Assembly: GCA_022825505.1 (NCBI GenBank)
Contig: JAJDWR010000006.1
Coordinates: 29,646-93,645, forward strand
DNA: 64,000 bases
Source: Gammaproteobacteria bacterium
GTDB taxonomy: Bacteria > Pseudomonadota > Gammaproteobacteria > Steroidobacterales > Rariloculaceae
Reading direction: 5' to 3'
Each line of letters begins with the position of its first letter. Within the stretch, counting starts at the first letter, position 1. Shown in pieces: positions 1 to 8,747 of this stretch. The translations under genes were made by a program, and so were the position numbers. The notes below the pieces were generated by a model, which did not search any database, had not been told where the DNA came from, and saw nothing but the letters and a program-made list of their open reading frames with translations.

Positions 1-166
1 CGGTGGAAACGCAGGATGACGACGATTCGTTCAGCCCGCCGCGGGGCCCCGCTGCATAGTGACCGCAGACCGCGGCACGATTGAGACACTCCTTCGCGAG
101 CGTGCCGGTGCTCGCGCGCCTTTTGCGACGAGCTTGCATGAAAATACCCTTTTCCCCTCGCGTCAG

Positions 167-185
167 CGCTCCGCTCGCCGGAGCG
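167..185 (-). terminator. Weak hairpin downstream of the MTIP gene
   Basis: A perfect 7-bp inverted repeat (CGCTCCG / CGGAGCG, 5-nt loop) lies 8 bases beyond the stop of the minus-strand MTIP gene. No T-run follows it on the minus strand, so it may be a Rho-dependent end or simply a structured spacer. Nothing else recognisable was found in bases 1-192. Confidence 0.2.
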
Positions 186-192
186 AATACCG

Positions 193-939
193 CTAACCGA
201 TCGCCGGTATCAGCCGCTCGAGTACCGCCGCAAACCGCTCCGCCCCTTGCGAGGTATGCCGCTCGAGCTGGGCGAGGATCGACGTATCGCCCGGAACTCG
301 CCCCGCCGCGTGATTGACGGCCAATGCGCACACGGCGTAGCGCATGCCCAGTTCACGGGCCAGTGACGCTTCCGGCATGGTCGTCATGCCGACCATGGTA
401 CAGCCGTCGCGTTCCAGGCGATCGACCTCTGCCGCACTCTCCAGCCGCGGACCCTGGGTAACCCCGATCGCGCCCGACCGGATACTGCAGCCTGCCTCGA
501 TCGCCGCGGAGGCAATCTGCCCCCTCAATTCGGCATCGAACGGCTCGGTGAAGTCCACGTGCAAAACCTCATCCTGGCTACCGTCGGCATAGCTGTGCTC
601 CCGCCCCCACGTGTAGTCGATCACCTGATCCGGAACCGCCAGTTCCCCGGGCGGAAAATCCGCCGAAATGGCGCCGACAGCGTTCAGCGCGATGCACCGC
701 TGCACGCCGTGCTGCTGCAGGAACCAGAGATTGGCCCGATAGTTGATCTGATGGGGCGGGATCAGGTGCCGCTCGCCGTGGCGGGCGATGCAGGCGATCC
801 GCCGATCTCCGAATTCGGCCCACAGGACGGGACTGGACGGCATCCCGTAGGGCGTCTTGCCCGGGCTTCTTGCAGCCACGTTCAATGCCAGCCCGTAGTG
901 GACAGTGCCGACGATGAGTCCCAGGTTACTGGACGGCAT
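193..939 (-). CDS. S-methyl-5'-thioinosine phosphorylase (MTAP/PNP family)
   Basis: A 248-residue cytosolic purine nucleoside phosphorylase. It would split methylthioinosine (or methylthioadenosine) with phosphate into base and methylthioribose-1-phosphate, salvaging the by-product of polyamine synthesis. Visible family motifs are the phosphate loop RHGERHLIPPHQINYRAN, NAVGAIS, GVTQGPRLESAAEV, GMTTMPEASLARELG and, near the C-terminus, VNHAAG. An Asn-His pair at the last site fits the Pseudomonas MTI-specific branch rather than adenosine-preferring MTAP; this assignment is by family memory. The ATG is preceded by a GGGAGG site inside the end of hpt, 3 bases upstream, so the two salvage enzymes form an operon: hypoxanthine released by one is the substrate of the next. 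Confidence 0.85.
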   Translation of the reverse strand: MPSSNLGLIVGTVHYGLALNVAARSPGKTPYGMPSSPVLWAEFGDRRIACIARHGERHLIPPHQINYRANLWFLQQHGVQRCIALNAVGAISADFPPGELAVPDQVIDYTWGREHSYADGSQDEVLHVDFTEPFDAELRGQIASAAIEAGCSIRSGAIGVTQGPRLESAAEVDRLERDGCTMVGMTTMPEASLARELGMRYAVCALAVNHAAGRVPGDTSILAQLERHTSQGAERFAAVLERLIPAIG

Positions 940-942
940 GCC

Positions 943-1530
943 TTATCCACCTCCCTCGGCCAGTGCAGACGCATCGACGGCGTAAATTCCCGTCAGTCCG
1001 CGCCAGTAGCCCTTGTAGTCCATTCCACACCCGAACACGTACACGTCCTCGACTTCCAGTCCCGAAATGTCGACTTCCATTCGGACTCGGGGCCGATCCA
1101 GCCGCTTGATGACGAGCACTGCAACACGTATGGACCCGGCACCGTCCTGTCGCAGACGCCGGCAGATTGCATCCAGTGTGTGGCCGTAGTCGACGATATC
1201 GTCAACCACCAGAACCGTTCGCCCCGACAGGTCTCTGTCCGGCCAGGCTCGCCAGCTCAACTCCCCGCCCACGAGTCCTCCGTCGTACCGGGTCGCATGC
1301 ACGAAATCGAGTTCATGAGGAAAGTCCATCCGCTGGCAGAGTTCCACGGCGGTGAACGCGCCGCCGTTCATGACCGCCAGCACCAGCGGGTTTTCCTTCG
1401 CCAGAACCTCGCCGGCGGCGACCGCCATTCGGTCCAGGGCGGCGCGAACTTGCTCCGGCGAGACCAGTTGGCGCGCCGTTTCTCGGATATGGATCGCTTC
1501 GTCCAGCGTGCTGTCGTGTGTGGCGCTCAT
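943..1530 (-). CDS. hpt: Hypoxanthine-guanine phosphoribosyltransferase
   Basis: A 195-residue type I phosphoribosyltransferase that converts hypoxanthine or guanine plus PRPP to IMP or GMP. The PRPP-binding signature VLVVDDIVDYGHTL is intact, as is the upstream LAVMNGGAF loop. The C-terminal YVFGCGMDYKGYWRG matches the hypoxanthine PRT branch. The open frame continues 52 codons upstream, but that part is low-complexity and overlaps the promoter of the divergent gene. The ATG at 1530 (MSATHDST) gives the normal family length. It lies 3 bases upstream of the methylthioinosine phosphorylase gene, forming a purine-salvage pair. Confidence 0.9.
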   Translation of the reverse strand: MSATHDSTLDEAIHIRETARQLVSPEQVRAALDRMAVAAGEVLAKENPLVLAVMNGGAFTAVELCQRMDFPHELDFVHATRYDGGLVGGELSWRAWPDRDLSGRTVLVVDDIVDYGHTLDAICRRLRQDGAGSIRVAVLVIKRLDRPRVRMEVDISGLEVEDVYVFGCGMDYKGYWRGLTGIYAVDASALAEGGG

Positions 1531-1582
1531 GCTAATGTGTCGGGCATCGAATCCGGTTAACGGTTGCAGATTGTTCGGAGGA

Positions 1583-1612
1583 TTGGACAAATGCGTCGGG
1601 CAGGGATATACA
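1583..1612 (+). promoter_or_regulatory. Sigma-70-type promoter for the 1675 gene
   Basis: TTGGAC (1583-1588), an 18-bp spacer and TATACA (1607-1612) make a good -35/-10 pair about 60 bases before the ATG at 1675. It lies in the divergent space between hpt and the small exported protein. No clear Shine-Dalgarno sequence precedes that ATG. Confidence 0.5.
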
Positions 1613-1674
1613 CTTATCGAGGCATGTATGCTTGTCGCGCGACATTTGAACACACTTGGCAGCAGCGTAACACC

Positions 1675-2079
1675 ATGAAAAGACAATCGGATGTGGTTCT
1701 CCTCCTGTCGGCCGCGGCCGGCACGCTACTTGGAACGGCGGCCGGAGCGCATCACTCGGGCGAAATGTTCGAGCCGGAAAAGACCATCACCCTCACCGGA
1801 ACGGTGCAGGAGTTTCGCTACATCAATCCGCATTCGTGGCTGATCGTCGACATCGACAACGACGACGGCACGACCACGACCTGGGGATTCGAAGCCGAAG
1901 GCCCCCAGGACCTGATACACGGTGGCGTGCGCAAGAGCGATCTGCCCCCGGGCGCGAAAATCACGGTGACGGGCCGCCCCATGCGGGACGGCCGACCGGC
2001 CGCCATCTGGAGCGTGATCGTAAAGGAAGACGGCACACTGCTGAACTGGCGCACGCCGGGACCGGACACCGCTCCTTGA
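1675..2079 (+). CDS. DUF6152-type small exported protein
   Basis: A 134-residue protein with a signal peptide (about residues 1-24, ending GTAAGA) followed at once by HHSGEMF. The mature part has the pattern of a small beta-barrel domain: an extension such as TLTGTVQEFRYINPHSWL, then GWGFEAEG-like and KITVTGRPMRDG segments. This matches the DUF6152 family, usually annotated as hypothetical and of unknown function. The HH after the cleavage site and the NPHSW motif are shared with a second copy at 24974. The ATG was chosen because it begins the signal peptide and sits below a plausible promoter. Function is not known; the His residues suggest, weakly, metal binding. Confidence 0.7.
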   Translation: MKRQSDVVLLLSAAAGTLLGTAAGAHHSGEMFEPEKTITLTGTVQEFRYINPHSWLIVDIDNDDGTTTTWGFEAEGPQDLIHGGVRKSDLPPGAKITVTGRPMRDGRPAAIWSVIVKEDGTLLNWRTPGPDTAP

Positions 2080-2096
2080 CGCCTGCCCGGGGGCCG

Positions 2097-3146
2097 CTAA
2101 CCGGATTCGGTAGCGAGCGCGTCCAGAAGGCCGCGAGCGGTACGCCATTGCTCAGACTCGCGCAGGCTTTTCCAGGGGACGCGCGCACCGCCGCGCAGCC
2201 GGGCCAGGCGCGACGCGGAAGAGGCATTGCGGAAGCCTGCCACCGCTTCGATGGCTGCAGGAATCTCGCCCGGCGAATTGCACAGCAGCACCATGTCGCA
2301 TCCGGCCTCCAGGGATTGCAGGATCCGTTGGCCGCAGCCGCCGCCGACTTCTGCCCCGGCCATGCTCATGTCATCGGAAAGCACGGCGCCGTTGAATCCG
2401 AGCCGGTCGCGTAGCTGTTCGCGCATCCAGAAGGGCGACAGGCTGGCGGGCAATGGGTCCACGGCGGGGAAGATGACGTGTCCGACCATGATGCCCTCAA
2501 GCCCGCCGGCGATGAGGTGCCGGTAGGGATCGAGATCGTCGGTTAGCTGGTCCAGGACGCGATCATCGACCGCAAGCGCCGTGTGGGAGTCTGCCTGCGC
2601 TCCTGCATGGGTGGGAAAATGCTTTGCCGTCATGGCCATGCCCGCCGCGTTGGCGCCGGCGGAAAACCCGGCGCTCAGGGCGCTCACCACTGCCGCGTCG
2701 GGATGCTGCGCCCGGTCCCCGATGACCTCGGCCATTCCCAGGTCCAGATCCACCACGGGCGCGAAGCTCAGATCGATACCGTGGGCGCGCAGTTCCGCGG
2801 CCATGAGCCAGCCGAAGGCACGTGCGGCGGCCAGCGCCTCTCCCGGGTTACGGTCGTGGAGGCGCCCAAGCGCCCGCATCGGGGGCAATTCCGTAAATGG
2901 ACCGCGGAAGCGCTGCACTCGTCCGCCTTCGTGGTCCACCGCCACCAACAAGGGTGAGTCGCGGGCCGCGTGAATCTCGGCAACCAGTTCGCCGAGTTGG
3001 CCGAGATCCCGGAAGTTTCGCGTAAAGAGGATCACACCTCCCACTGCAGGGACCTGCAACCACGAGCGTTCTTCAGGGTCCACCCCGGTTCCCTTGAGAT
3101 CGATCATCAGGGGGCCGAGTGGCGTATTGCGATTTTCGCTTTCCAT
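2097..3146 (-). CDS. nagZ: Beta-N-acetylhexosaminidase
   Basis: A 349-residue cytosolic glycoside hydrolase family 3 enzyme. It removes GlcNAc from 1,6-anhydromuropeptides during peptidoglycan recycling. Motifs are VDHEGGRVQRF, DLSFAPVVDLDLG, the substrate/acid-base loop KHFPTHAGAQADSH, and LSDDMSMAGA carrying the nucleophile Asp. The acid-base loop reads FPTHAG where the family commonly has FPGHG, but the His is kept. It starts with ATG and lies 17 bases upstream of nothing else on its strand except the L,D-transpeptidase gene, which precedes it in the same direction (spacing 17 bases). The two cell-wall genes are probably cotranscribed. Confidence 0.92.
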   Translation of the reverse strand: MESENRNTPLGPLMIDLKGTGVDPEERSWLQVPAVGGVILFTRNFRDLGQLGELVAEIHAARDSPLLVAVDHEGGRVQRFRGPFTELPPMRALGRLHDRNPGEALAAARAFGWLMAAELRAHGIDLSFAPVVDLDLGMAEVIGDRAQHPDAAVVSALSAGFSAGANAAGMAMTAKHFPTHAGAQADSHTALAVDDRVLDQLTDDLDPYRHLIAGGLEGIMVGHVIFPAVDPLPASLSPFWMREQLRDRLGFNGAVLSDDMSMAGAEVGGGCGQRILQSLEAGCDMVLLCNSPGEIPAAIEAVAGFRNASSASRLARLRGGARVPWKSLRESEQWRTARGLLDALATESG

Positions 3147-3163
3147 GCGATCCGGGAGACCGG

Positions 3164-3649
3164 CTATTCCTCGATATTCACCACCGTGCCCGGTGAAACC
3201 ATATCGAAAAGCTCAATGACGTCCTCGTCGCTCATACGGATGCAACCGATGGAAGCGGGCGTGCCCAGGGCGTACCGGTCCGGCGTGCCGTGGATGTAGA
3301 TGTAGCGGCGCATGGAGTCCACGGCTCCCAGGCGGTTCTTGCCGATCTCGGTGCCCGAAAGCCAGAGAATACGGCTGAGCACCCAGTCCCGGCCCGGGTG
3401 CTTCGACGCCAACTTGGCTGTGTAGATCTCCCCCGTCCTGCGCCGGCCGCGAAATACGGTACCCGCAGGTGCGCCGGCGCCGATCATGGCGCGCACCACG
3501 TGCCGGCCCCGGGGTGTGCGCAAGCTTCCGGCGCGTTCGCCCGCGCCGTACCTGGATGTCGAGACACGGTAGGACCTGAGCACCGTGCCGTCTTCCATCA
3601 GCTCCAGCCGCTGATCGAAAAGAGTTACGCGAATCCGCAGCTCATCCAT
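3164..3649 (-). CDS. L,D-transpeptidase (YkuD domain)
   Basis: A 161-residue YkuD-fold protein with the catalytic signature HGTP followed by SIGCIRM near the C-terminus (catalytic Cys in GCIRM). Such enzymes make 3-3 peptidoglycan crosslinks or attach proteins to the wall. From the ATG at 3649 no signal peptide is visible; the frame extends 27 codons upstream without producing one. It is therefore either an atypical leaderless member or exported by another route. It precedes nagZ by 17 bases on the same strand, which supports a cell-wall role. Confidence 0.8.
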   Translation of the reverse strand: MDELRIRVTLFDQRLELMEDGTVLRSYRVSTSRYGAGERAGSLRTPRGRHVVRAMIGAGAPAGTVFRGRRRTGEIYTAKLASKHPGRDWVLSRILWLSGTEIGKNRLGAVDSMRRYIYIHGTPDRYALGTPASIGCIRMSDEDVIELFDMVSPGTVVNIEE

Positions 3650-3760
3650 GGAATGTAGTCTTTTCCGACACGTAGAAATAATAGCAGGACCCGTCCGCTG
3701 GACTTCACGACCGGCGGAACACGACAACAAATGACCGGCAGAGTACGAAAATAAACCCGG

Positions 3761-5188
3761 TCAGCGTCTTTCGAACAGCGCCACGGCCTCCGCATGGTGC
3801 GTATGTGGAAACATGTCGGCGACGCCGGCGGCGAGCAGCCGGTAGCCGCGGGATTCGATCAGGCTCCTTGCGTCGCGGGCCATGGTCGCGGGATGGCAAG
3901 AGACGTAGGCAATGCGGCGCGGACCCATTGCGGCCATTTCATTCACCACCGTGTCGGCGCCGGACCGGGGTGGGTCCAGTACCACGATATCCCATTCTTC
4001 CCGCAAGAACCTCCAGCCCGATTCGTTCAGGTCGCAAGCCGAGAAGGAAGCGTTGTCCAGGCCGTTCAGCCGGGCGTTGGCGGCAGCCCGCGCTACCAGC
4101 CCGCCTTCGCCCTCCACGCCCAGCACATGCCCGGCACGCCGTGCCAGCGGGAGGCTGAAGTTGCCAAGGCCACAGTACAGGTCAAGGACGTGGTCTGAGG
4201 GCTTGAGTTCAAGCAGCCGCACCACCTGCGCGACCAGGCCTTCATTGACCCGGGCGTTGATCTGCAGAAAGTCGGTCGGAGCGAACTCCAGTTCGACGTC
4301 AAACTCAGTCAACCCATAAGCGAGCCGGCGCGTTCGTTCGGGGTCCAGAGGCCGGACAGTCCCCGGACCGCCACGCTGCAGGTAGATGTCCAGGTTCCAC
4401 TGCCGCCCAAACTCGGCGAAGTGAGTCAGATCCGTCTCCGACGGTTCGTCCAGAACGCGGAAAACCACCGCCCCGGCGCTCTCCCCCGCCGCCAACTCCA
4501 CCTGGGGCAGCCGGCGCCACAGACTGGTCTGCCCGATCATTTCGCCAAGCGGGCCCGGAAGCCGGTCGAACGGCTGCACCAGCACCCTGCAGCTTCCCAT
4601 GTCGGTGACGTAGCGCGTGGCGCGCTCCTTGAATCCCACCAGCACGCGTTGCTTGCCCTTGACGTAGCGGACCCCCAGTCGCGCACGCCGCCGGTAATTC
4701 CACTCAGGCCCGGTGATGGGGTCCAGCCAGGATTCCGGTTCCACGCCTCCGATTCGCGCCAGTGCTTCACGCACCATGGACTCCTTGAACGCCACCTGCG
4801 CCGCATAGTCCAGGTGCTGCACGGCACAGCCGCCGCAACGGCCGAAGTACTGGCACGGCGGCTCCACGCGGGATTCGGAGGGCTCCTCGATTTCGATCAG
4901 ATCGCCAAGCCGGTACTGGCGGCGGCGCTTCCGGGGACGTACCCGAATCCGCTCTCCCGGCAGAGCGCCGGGGACGAAGATGCGCCGCTCGCCCAGTTGC
5001 GCGATACCGAGTCCGTCGTGGCTGAGGTCGATGACCTCGGCAACCTCGACGTCGACATCAGCCGGGACCTTGACGGCGGCATCAGCCGGGACCTCGACGG
5101 CAGCGTCAGCCGGGACCTTGACGGCGTCGTCAGCCGTGATGTCGACGGCGTCGTCAGCCGTGACGCCGACGGCCGCGTCAACCGTCAT
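3761..5188 (-). CDS. rlmD: 23S rRNA (uracil-1939-C5)-methyltransferase
   Basis: A 475-residue SAM-dependent RNA methyltransferase of the TrmA/RlmD family. In order: a repeat-encoded N-terminal tail (about residues 1-46), a TRAM RNA-binding domain (IDLSHDGLGIAQLGERRIFV), an iron-sulfur Cys cluster (CQYFGRCGGC), and a Rossmann methyltransferase domain with VLDLYCGLGNFSLPLA, the DPPRSGA motif and the catalytic YVSCHPATMARD near the C-terminus. E. coli RlmD has about 433 residues; the excess is the N-terminal tail. The ATG lies inside the tandem repeat and overlaps the end of the upstream exonuclease gene by 11 bases. Confidence 0.92.
   Translation of the reverse strand: MTVDAAVGVTADDAVDITADDAVKVPADAAVEVPADAAVKVPADVDVEVAEVIDLSHDGLGIAQLGERRIFVPGALPGERIRVRPRKRRRQYRLGDLIEIEEPSESRVEPPCQYFGRCGGCAVQHLDYAAQVAFKESMVREALARIGGVEPESWLDPITGPEWNYRRRARLGVRYVKGKQRVLVGFKERATRYVTDMGSCRVLVQPFDRLPGPLGEMIGQTSLWRRLPQVELAAGESAGAVVFRVLDEPSETDLTHFAEFGRQWNLDIYLQRGGPGTVRPLDPERTRRLAYGLTEFDVELEFAPTDFLQINARVNEGLVAQVVRLLELKPSDHVLDLYCGLGNFSLPLARRAGHVLGVEGEGGLVARAAANARLNGLDNASFSACDLNESGWRFLREEWDIVVLDPPRSGADTVVNEMAAMGPRRIAYVSCHPATMARDARSLIESRGYRLLAAGVADMFPHTHHAEAVALFERR
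5051..5188 (-). repeat. 24-bp tandem repeat, nearly six copies, at the 5' end of rlmD
   Basis: Five full 24-bp units begin at 5051, 5075, 5099, 5123 and 5147, followed by a partial unit to 5188. The shared core reads GTCAGCCG, then GAC. Because 24 is divisible by 3, each unit adds eight residues of the type V-x-V/I-T/P-A-D-x-A. The copies near the ATG (TADDAV type) and farther in (VPADAAV type) have diverged in two blocks. The start codon itself lies in the last partial unit. Confidence 0.9.
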
Positions 5189-5963
5189 GATCGTCCGGCT
5201 GCCAGGCCTCGAGGAACTGCTTGAAGTGAGCGCGGCCGGAGTCCCGCAATTTGTCCTTCAACCGCCGGAGTTCTGCCTCGTAACGAGTCTCGTCCAGCAC
5301 ACGTCGCATCAACTGGAAGCGCAGATAGACGAGATAGGTGTTCAGTACGTCCGTCTCGCAATAGTCGCGGATCGCCGCCAAGTCTCCCTCCAGGTACTTT
5401 GTCCATACCTTGTCGCCGCTCATGCCGAGCTTGCCCGGGAACCCCAGCAGTGTCGCCGTGTTTTCCAGCGAGGCGCGCGCTCCCGGATGGAAGCCCGACA
5501 ACACATCCATGAGGTCAGTGTGGCGCCAGTGGAATCGGCTCAGGTAGTTGTTGTAGCGGAATTCGCGGTCGTTGTCCCCGGTCTCCCAGTAGCGTTCGGC
5601 GTTGACGCCGTGCAGCAGCGCCCGGTAGTGCAGCACCGGCAGATCGAACCCCTGTCCGTTCCAGGACACCAGATCGGGCGAATAGCGTGCCAGCCCGTCG
5701 AAGAAGCGTTGCACGATCTCCTTCTCCGGTGCGCTCTCGTCGCCGAGAGTGAAGACGTGAAGATCGTCGCGCGACCTCAGCACGACCGAAATCGCGACCA
5801 CCCGGTGCTGGACAATGGGCAGGAACTCCGTGCCCCGGGACTGCCGCTGCTTGAAGAACATGATCTTGCCCACGTCTTCGTCGCTCAGGTCCTCCACGCC
5901 GTAGAGGCGCCGGCCGAGGTCCGTATCGGGAATGGTTTCGATGTCGAAGACCAGCGTGTTCAA
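5178..5963 (-). CDS. 3'-5' exonuclease related to DNA polymerase B exonuclease domain
   Basis: A 261-residue DEDDy-type exonuclease of the predicted PolB-like family (COG3298 type). Exo I is FDIETIPD at the N-terminus, Exo II is SWNGQGFDLPVLHYRALL, and Exo III is IRDYCETDVLNTYLVY. All acidic metal ligands are present. The frame extends far upstream through acpS, but that part is meaningless sequence. The start is taken as TTG at 5963, which has a GGAGG site 7 bases upstream; a second TTG at 5969 is too close to the site. It follows acpS by 2 bases. The substrate in the cell is unknown; a DNA or RNA trimming role is inferred from the fold. Confidence 0.8.
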   Translation of the reverse strand: MNTLVFDIETIPDTDLGRRLYGVEDLSDEDVGKIMFFKQRQSRGTEFLPIVQHRVVAISVVLRSRDDLHVFTLGDESAPEKEIVQRFFDGLARYSPDLVSWNGQGFDLPVLHYRALLHGVNAERYWETGDNDREFRYNNYLSRFHWRHTDLMDVLSGFHPGARASLENTATLLGFPGKLGMSGDKVWTKYLEGDLAAIRDYCETDVLNTYLVYLRFQLMRRVLDETRYEAELRRLKDKLRDSGRAHFKQFLEAWQPDDHDG

Positions 5964-5965
5964 GG

Positions 5966-6352
5966 TCAAGCCTCCGACTTCATCAACACGGCCACGGCGA
6001 TGACCAGCCCGGCCTCGTCCGTCAGCGTCAGGTGGCCGTCGCCGATGCCCAGTTTTTCGCGCATGGCTTCGCCCCTGGGCGAGTAGATGATCTGCGGCTG
6101 CCCCCGGTCGTTGGGCACGCTGCCCACGTCCCTCACCCACATCCCGTGGGCAAAGCCCGTGCCCATGGCCTTGACGATGGCTTCCTTGGCGGCGAATCGC
6201 ATGGCCAGAAATCTTGCGGGGTTCGCCGTTCGCTCAAGATACTTCCGCTCCGCATCCAGGAGCACCCGTGCCGGGAAGCGTTCGCCGAAGCGGTTCCAGA
6301 CCTTCTCCACCCTGGACTGCTGCACGACATCCATGCCGATGCCGAAGATCAC
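5966..6352 (-). CDS. acpS: Holo-[acyl-carrier-protein] synthase
   Basis: A 128-residue 4'-phosphopantetheinyl transferase that activates acyl carrier protein for fatty-acid synthesis. [11 protein letters not shown] at the N-terminus and [19 protein letters not shown] hold the Mg-binding Asp and Glu of the family. The start is GTG at 6352; its GTGA overlaps the pdxJ stop by 4 bases, indicating translational coupling. Last of the classic lepB-rnc-era-recO-pdxJ-acpS run, here followed by the PolB-type exonuclease. Confidence 0.94.
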   Translation of the reverse strand: MIFGIGMDVVQQSRVEKVWNRFGERFPARVLLDAERKYLERTANPARFLAMRFAAKEAIVKAMGTGFAHGMWVRDVGSVPNDRGQPQIIYSPRGEAMREKLGIGDGHLTLTDEAGLVIAVAVLMKSEA

Positions 6353-7086
6353 GGCGCGCGCGCCGCCAGCATGAGGGCCTTCATGTCCGCCACGGCCTTG
6401 CCGATACCGTCGAATACGGACCGGGCGACAATCGCGTGGCCGATGTTGAGTTCGACAATGGTGTCGATGGCCGCGACAGGCTGGACATTGTGGTAATGCA
6501 GGCCATGGCCGGCATGGATCGTCAGACCCAGCCGATTGCCGAATTCCGCCGCATCCCGGATCCTGTCCAGTTCAATGGCCTGCTGGTTGCGGTCCAATGT
6601 ATCCGCGTAAGTGCCGGTATGCAGTTCCACCACCGGCGCTCCGCAGGCGGCGCTGGCCTCAAGCTGCGCCCGTTCCGGGTCGATGAAGAGCGAGGTCCGG
6701 ATTCCCGCGTCGTCCAATTGCCGGCATGCCCGGGTCACGGCATCCAACTGGCCGGCGACATCTAGGCCCCCTTCCGTGGTGAGTTCTTCCCGCTTCTCGG
6801 GAACCAGGCAGCAATCCGCCGGCAGCGCCTGCAAGGCGATATCCAGCATGGCGTCGGTGATCGCCATTTCAAGGTTGACGCGGGTCTGCACGGTACGCTG
6901 CATGATTTCAAGATCGCGCTCCTGGATATGGCGGCGATCTTCCCGCAGGTGAATGGTGATGCTGTCGGCGCCGGACCGCTCGGCGGCCAGCGCCGCGGCC
7001 ACGGGATCCGGATACGGCGTTCCCCGTGCCTGGCGAAGGGTCGCCACGTGATCGACGTTGACGCCCAGGGCGATGGGTCGACTCAT
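6349..7086 (-). CDS. pdxJ: Pyridoxine 5'-phosphate synthase
   Basis: A 245-residue TIM-barrel enzyme that condenses 1-deoxyxylulose-5-phosphate with aminoacetone phosphate to give pyridoxine phosphate (vitamin B6). The N-terminal [20 protein letters not shown] and [12 protein letters not shown] are diagnostic, as is [18 protein letters not shown]. Length is normal. ATG at 7086 overlaps the recO stop as ATGA (4 bases), and the end overlaps acpS. Confidence 0.96.
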   Translation of the reverse strand: MSRPIALGVNVDHVATLRQARGTPYPDPVAAALAAERSGADSITIHLREDRRHIQERDLEIMQRTVQTRVNLEMAITDAMLDIALQALPADCCLVPEKREELTTEGGLDVAGQLDAVTRACRQLDDAGIRTSLFIDPERAQLEASAACGAPVVELHTGTYADTLDRNQQAIELDRIRDAAEFGNRLGLTIHAGHGLHYHNVQPVAAIDTIVELNIGHAIVARSVFDGIGKAVADMKALMLAARAP

Positions 7087-7817
7087 TGGTTCAACTCCCT
7101 TGCAATGACATCTTCCAGGATCGCCCGGGTTCGCAGCGGACGTTCACCCAGATAGATGTTCAACGACTGTGTCAGCAACCGCTTGGCCGCCCGCAGGCTT
7201 CGCGCGTCTTCCAGCCGCTCCTGCCGCAGCGAAATCAGCTCGTTACCACGGTACGAATCCGCGCCAGCCCCGGTTTCGCTGCAAGGGCTGAAGCCGTGCT
7301 CGGGCTGAAACCGGTATTGGCCATCCGGTTCCAGGGGATTGCCGGTGTCCACATCGTGTTCCAGGTCGATGCCATACCCCAGGGCCTGCAGCAGGCGCAA
7401 CTCGAAGAGCCGAACCGCACGAGCGGTGGCGGATGCGGTCGCCAGATCCGCCAGGCAGCGACTATAGCAGGAATAGGCTGCTTCATTGGCATCGCCCCGG
7501 GCCAAGAGGCGCATGACCAGTTCGTTGACATAGAAGCCGGCGAACAGGTTGTCGCCGGCAAGTTCCAGCGCCGGACCGGCAGCCTCCACGCCGGTCAGCC
7601 GGCCCAGGTCCGTACGTCGGATCCAGGACAGGCGCAACGGCCAGAACGGCTGCAATACGGCACGCCGGCCGGACGAACGCCGCCGGGACCCCTGCGCGAC
7701 GAGGCCGATCACTCCATGGCGCTCGGTCAGGCACTCGATGAGCTGGCTGGTATTGAGGTAGGCGCGCTGGTGCAGTACGAATCCGCGCTCAAGCTGTACT
7801 CGCTCCCGTTCGGCCAT
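7083..7817 (-). CDS. recO: DNA repair protein RecO
   Basis: A 244-residue recombination mediator: N-terminal OB-fold ([20 protein letters not shown]) and helical C-terminal domain. It loads RecA at gaps with RecR. No Cys4 zinc finger is visible, as in many gammaproteobacterial RecO. The ATG at 7817 (MAERERVQ) overlaps the era stop by one base (TGATG). Identification rests on modest sequence motifs plus exact position between era and pdxJ. Confidence 0.88.
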   Translation of the reverse strand: MAERERVQLERGFVLHQRAYLNTSQLIECLTERHGVIGLVAQGSRRRSSGRRAVLQPFWPLRLSWIRRTDLGRLTGVEAAGPALELAGDNLFAGFYVNELVMRLLARGDANEAAYSCYSRCLADLATASATARAVRLFELRLLQALGYGIDLEHDVDTGNPLEPDGQYRFQPEHGFSPCSETGAGADSYRGNELISLRQERLEDARSLRAAKRLLTQSLNIYLGERPLRTRAILEDVIARELNQ

Positions 7818-8746
7818 CAGGCGTCGAATCCGAGACTCTTGAGCTCCCGCTCGCTGTCGGCCCAATGCTCGCGGACCTTGACCCACAGCTCGAGATGAAC
7901 GCGCCCGCCAAGCAGCTTGACCAGGTCCTGGCGCGCAGACTGGCCGGCAGCCTTCAGTACCCGGCCGCCCTTGCCGATGACGATGGACTTGTGATTGGCG
8001 CGCTCGACCCAGATGATGGCGTGAACCAGCCACTGCTCATCGCTTTGCCCGAGGTATTCAACTTCCACGGTCAAACCGTAGGGAACCTCCTGGTGAAGCG
8101 CCGTGAGCAGTTTCTCCCGTATGAATTCGGCAATTCTGAACCGCTCTCCGCGATCCGTTACCGCGTCTGGAGGAAACAATGCGGGCCCGGGCGGCAAACG
8201 CTCGGAAATGACCTCGACCAAGCGATCCAGATTTGTTCCTTTTGTCGCTGAAACAGGTATATAGGAATAAAACTTAAAGTTTTTAGAAAGGTTCTTCAGC
8301 AAGGGCAACAAGGCGCTGCGGGGGTGAACCTTGTCGATCTTGTTCAACACTAACACGGTGTTGTCGGCCCTGTCGGCCAGGCGCTCGGCGAGCCGCCGGT
8401 CTTCCGCCGTCAATTGGCGGGCATCAATCATCATCAGAACGATGTCGGCGTCTGCTATGGCCTGGTGAATCGTCCTGGCCATCAATCGCCGTAACGCATG
8501 ACCCCTGCGCCCTTGTGAAGCGCGCTGCAAGCCCGGTGTGTCCACAAAAATGGTTTGCCGCGACGGCCGGTTCAGAACGCCGAGAATACGGTGGCGCGTG
8601 GTATGCGGCTTGGCGCTGACGATACTGACGCGTTCGCCGATCAGGGCATTCAAGAGCGTCGACTTGCCGACGTTCGGGCGGCCCACGATGGCCGCGTAGC
8701 CGGTTCGAAAGTCGTCGTCCTGCACTACGCCATCCGGTTCTCCCAT
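7817..8746 (-). CDS. era: GTPase Era
   Basis: A 309-residue essential GTPase that binds the 3' end of 16S rRNA during small-subunit assembly. G1 GRPNVGKST, G3 DTPG, G4 NKID and the C-terminal KH domain GKGGRVLKAAGQSARQDL are all intact. The ATG at 8746 begins one base after the rnc stop; an in-frame GTG at 8755 would overlap rnc by 8 bases and cannot be excluded. Coupled to both neighbours. Confidence 0.96.
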   Translation of the reverse strand: MGEPDGVVQDDDFRTGYAAIVGRPNVGKSTLLNALIGERVSIVSAKPHTTRHRILGVLNRPSRQTIFVDTPGLQRASQGRRGHALRRLMARTIHQAIADADIVLMMIDARQLTAEDRRLAERLADRADNTVLVLNKIDKVHPRSALLPLLKNLSKNFKFYSYIPVSATKGTNLDRLVEVISERLPPGPALFPPDAVTDRGERFRIAEFIREKLLTALHQEVPYGLTVEVEYLGQSDEQWLVHAIIWVERANHKSIVIGKGGRVLKAAGQSARQDLVKLLGGRVHLELWVKVREHWADSERELKSLGFDA

Positions 8747-8747
8747 G

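Noticed and set aside
1564..1674. Longer N-terminus for the small exported protein at 1675
   Set aside because: The extra 37 codons contain the promoter and would bury the signal peptide; the ATG at 1675 is better.
5051..5188. Regularly spaced 24-bp repeats as a CRISPR array
   Set aside because: There are no spacers between units, the period keeps a reading frame, and the product continues into RlmD. It is a coding tandem repeat.
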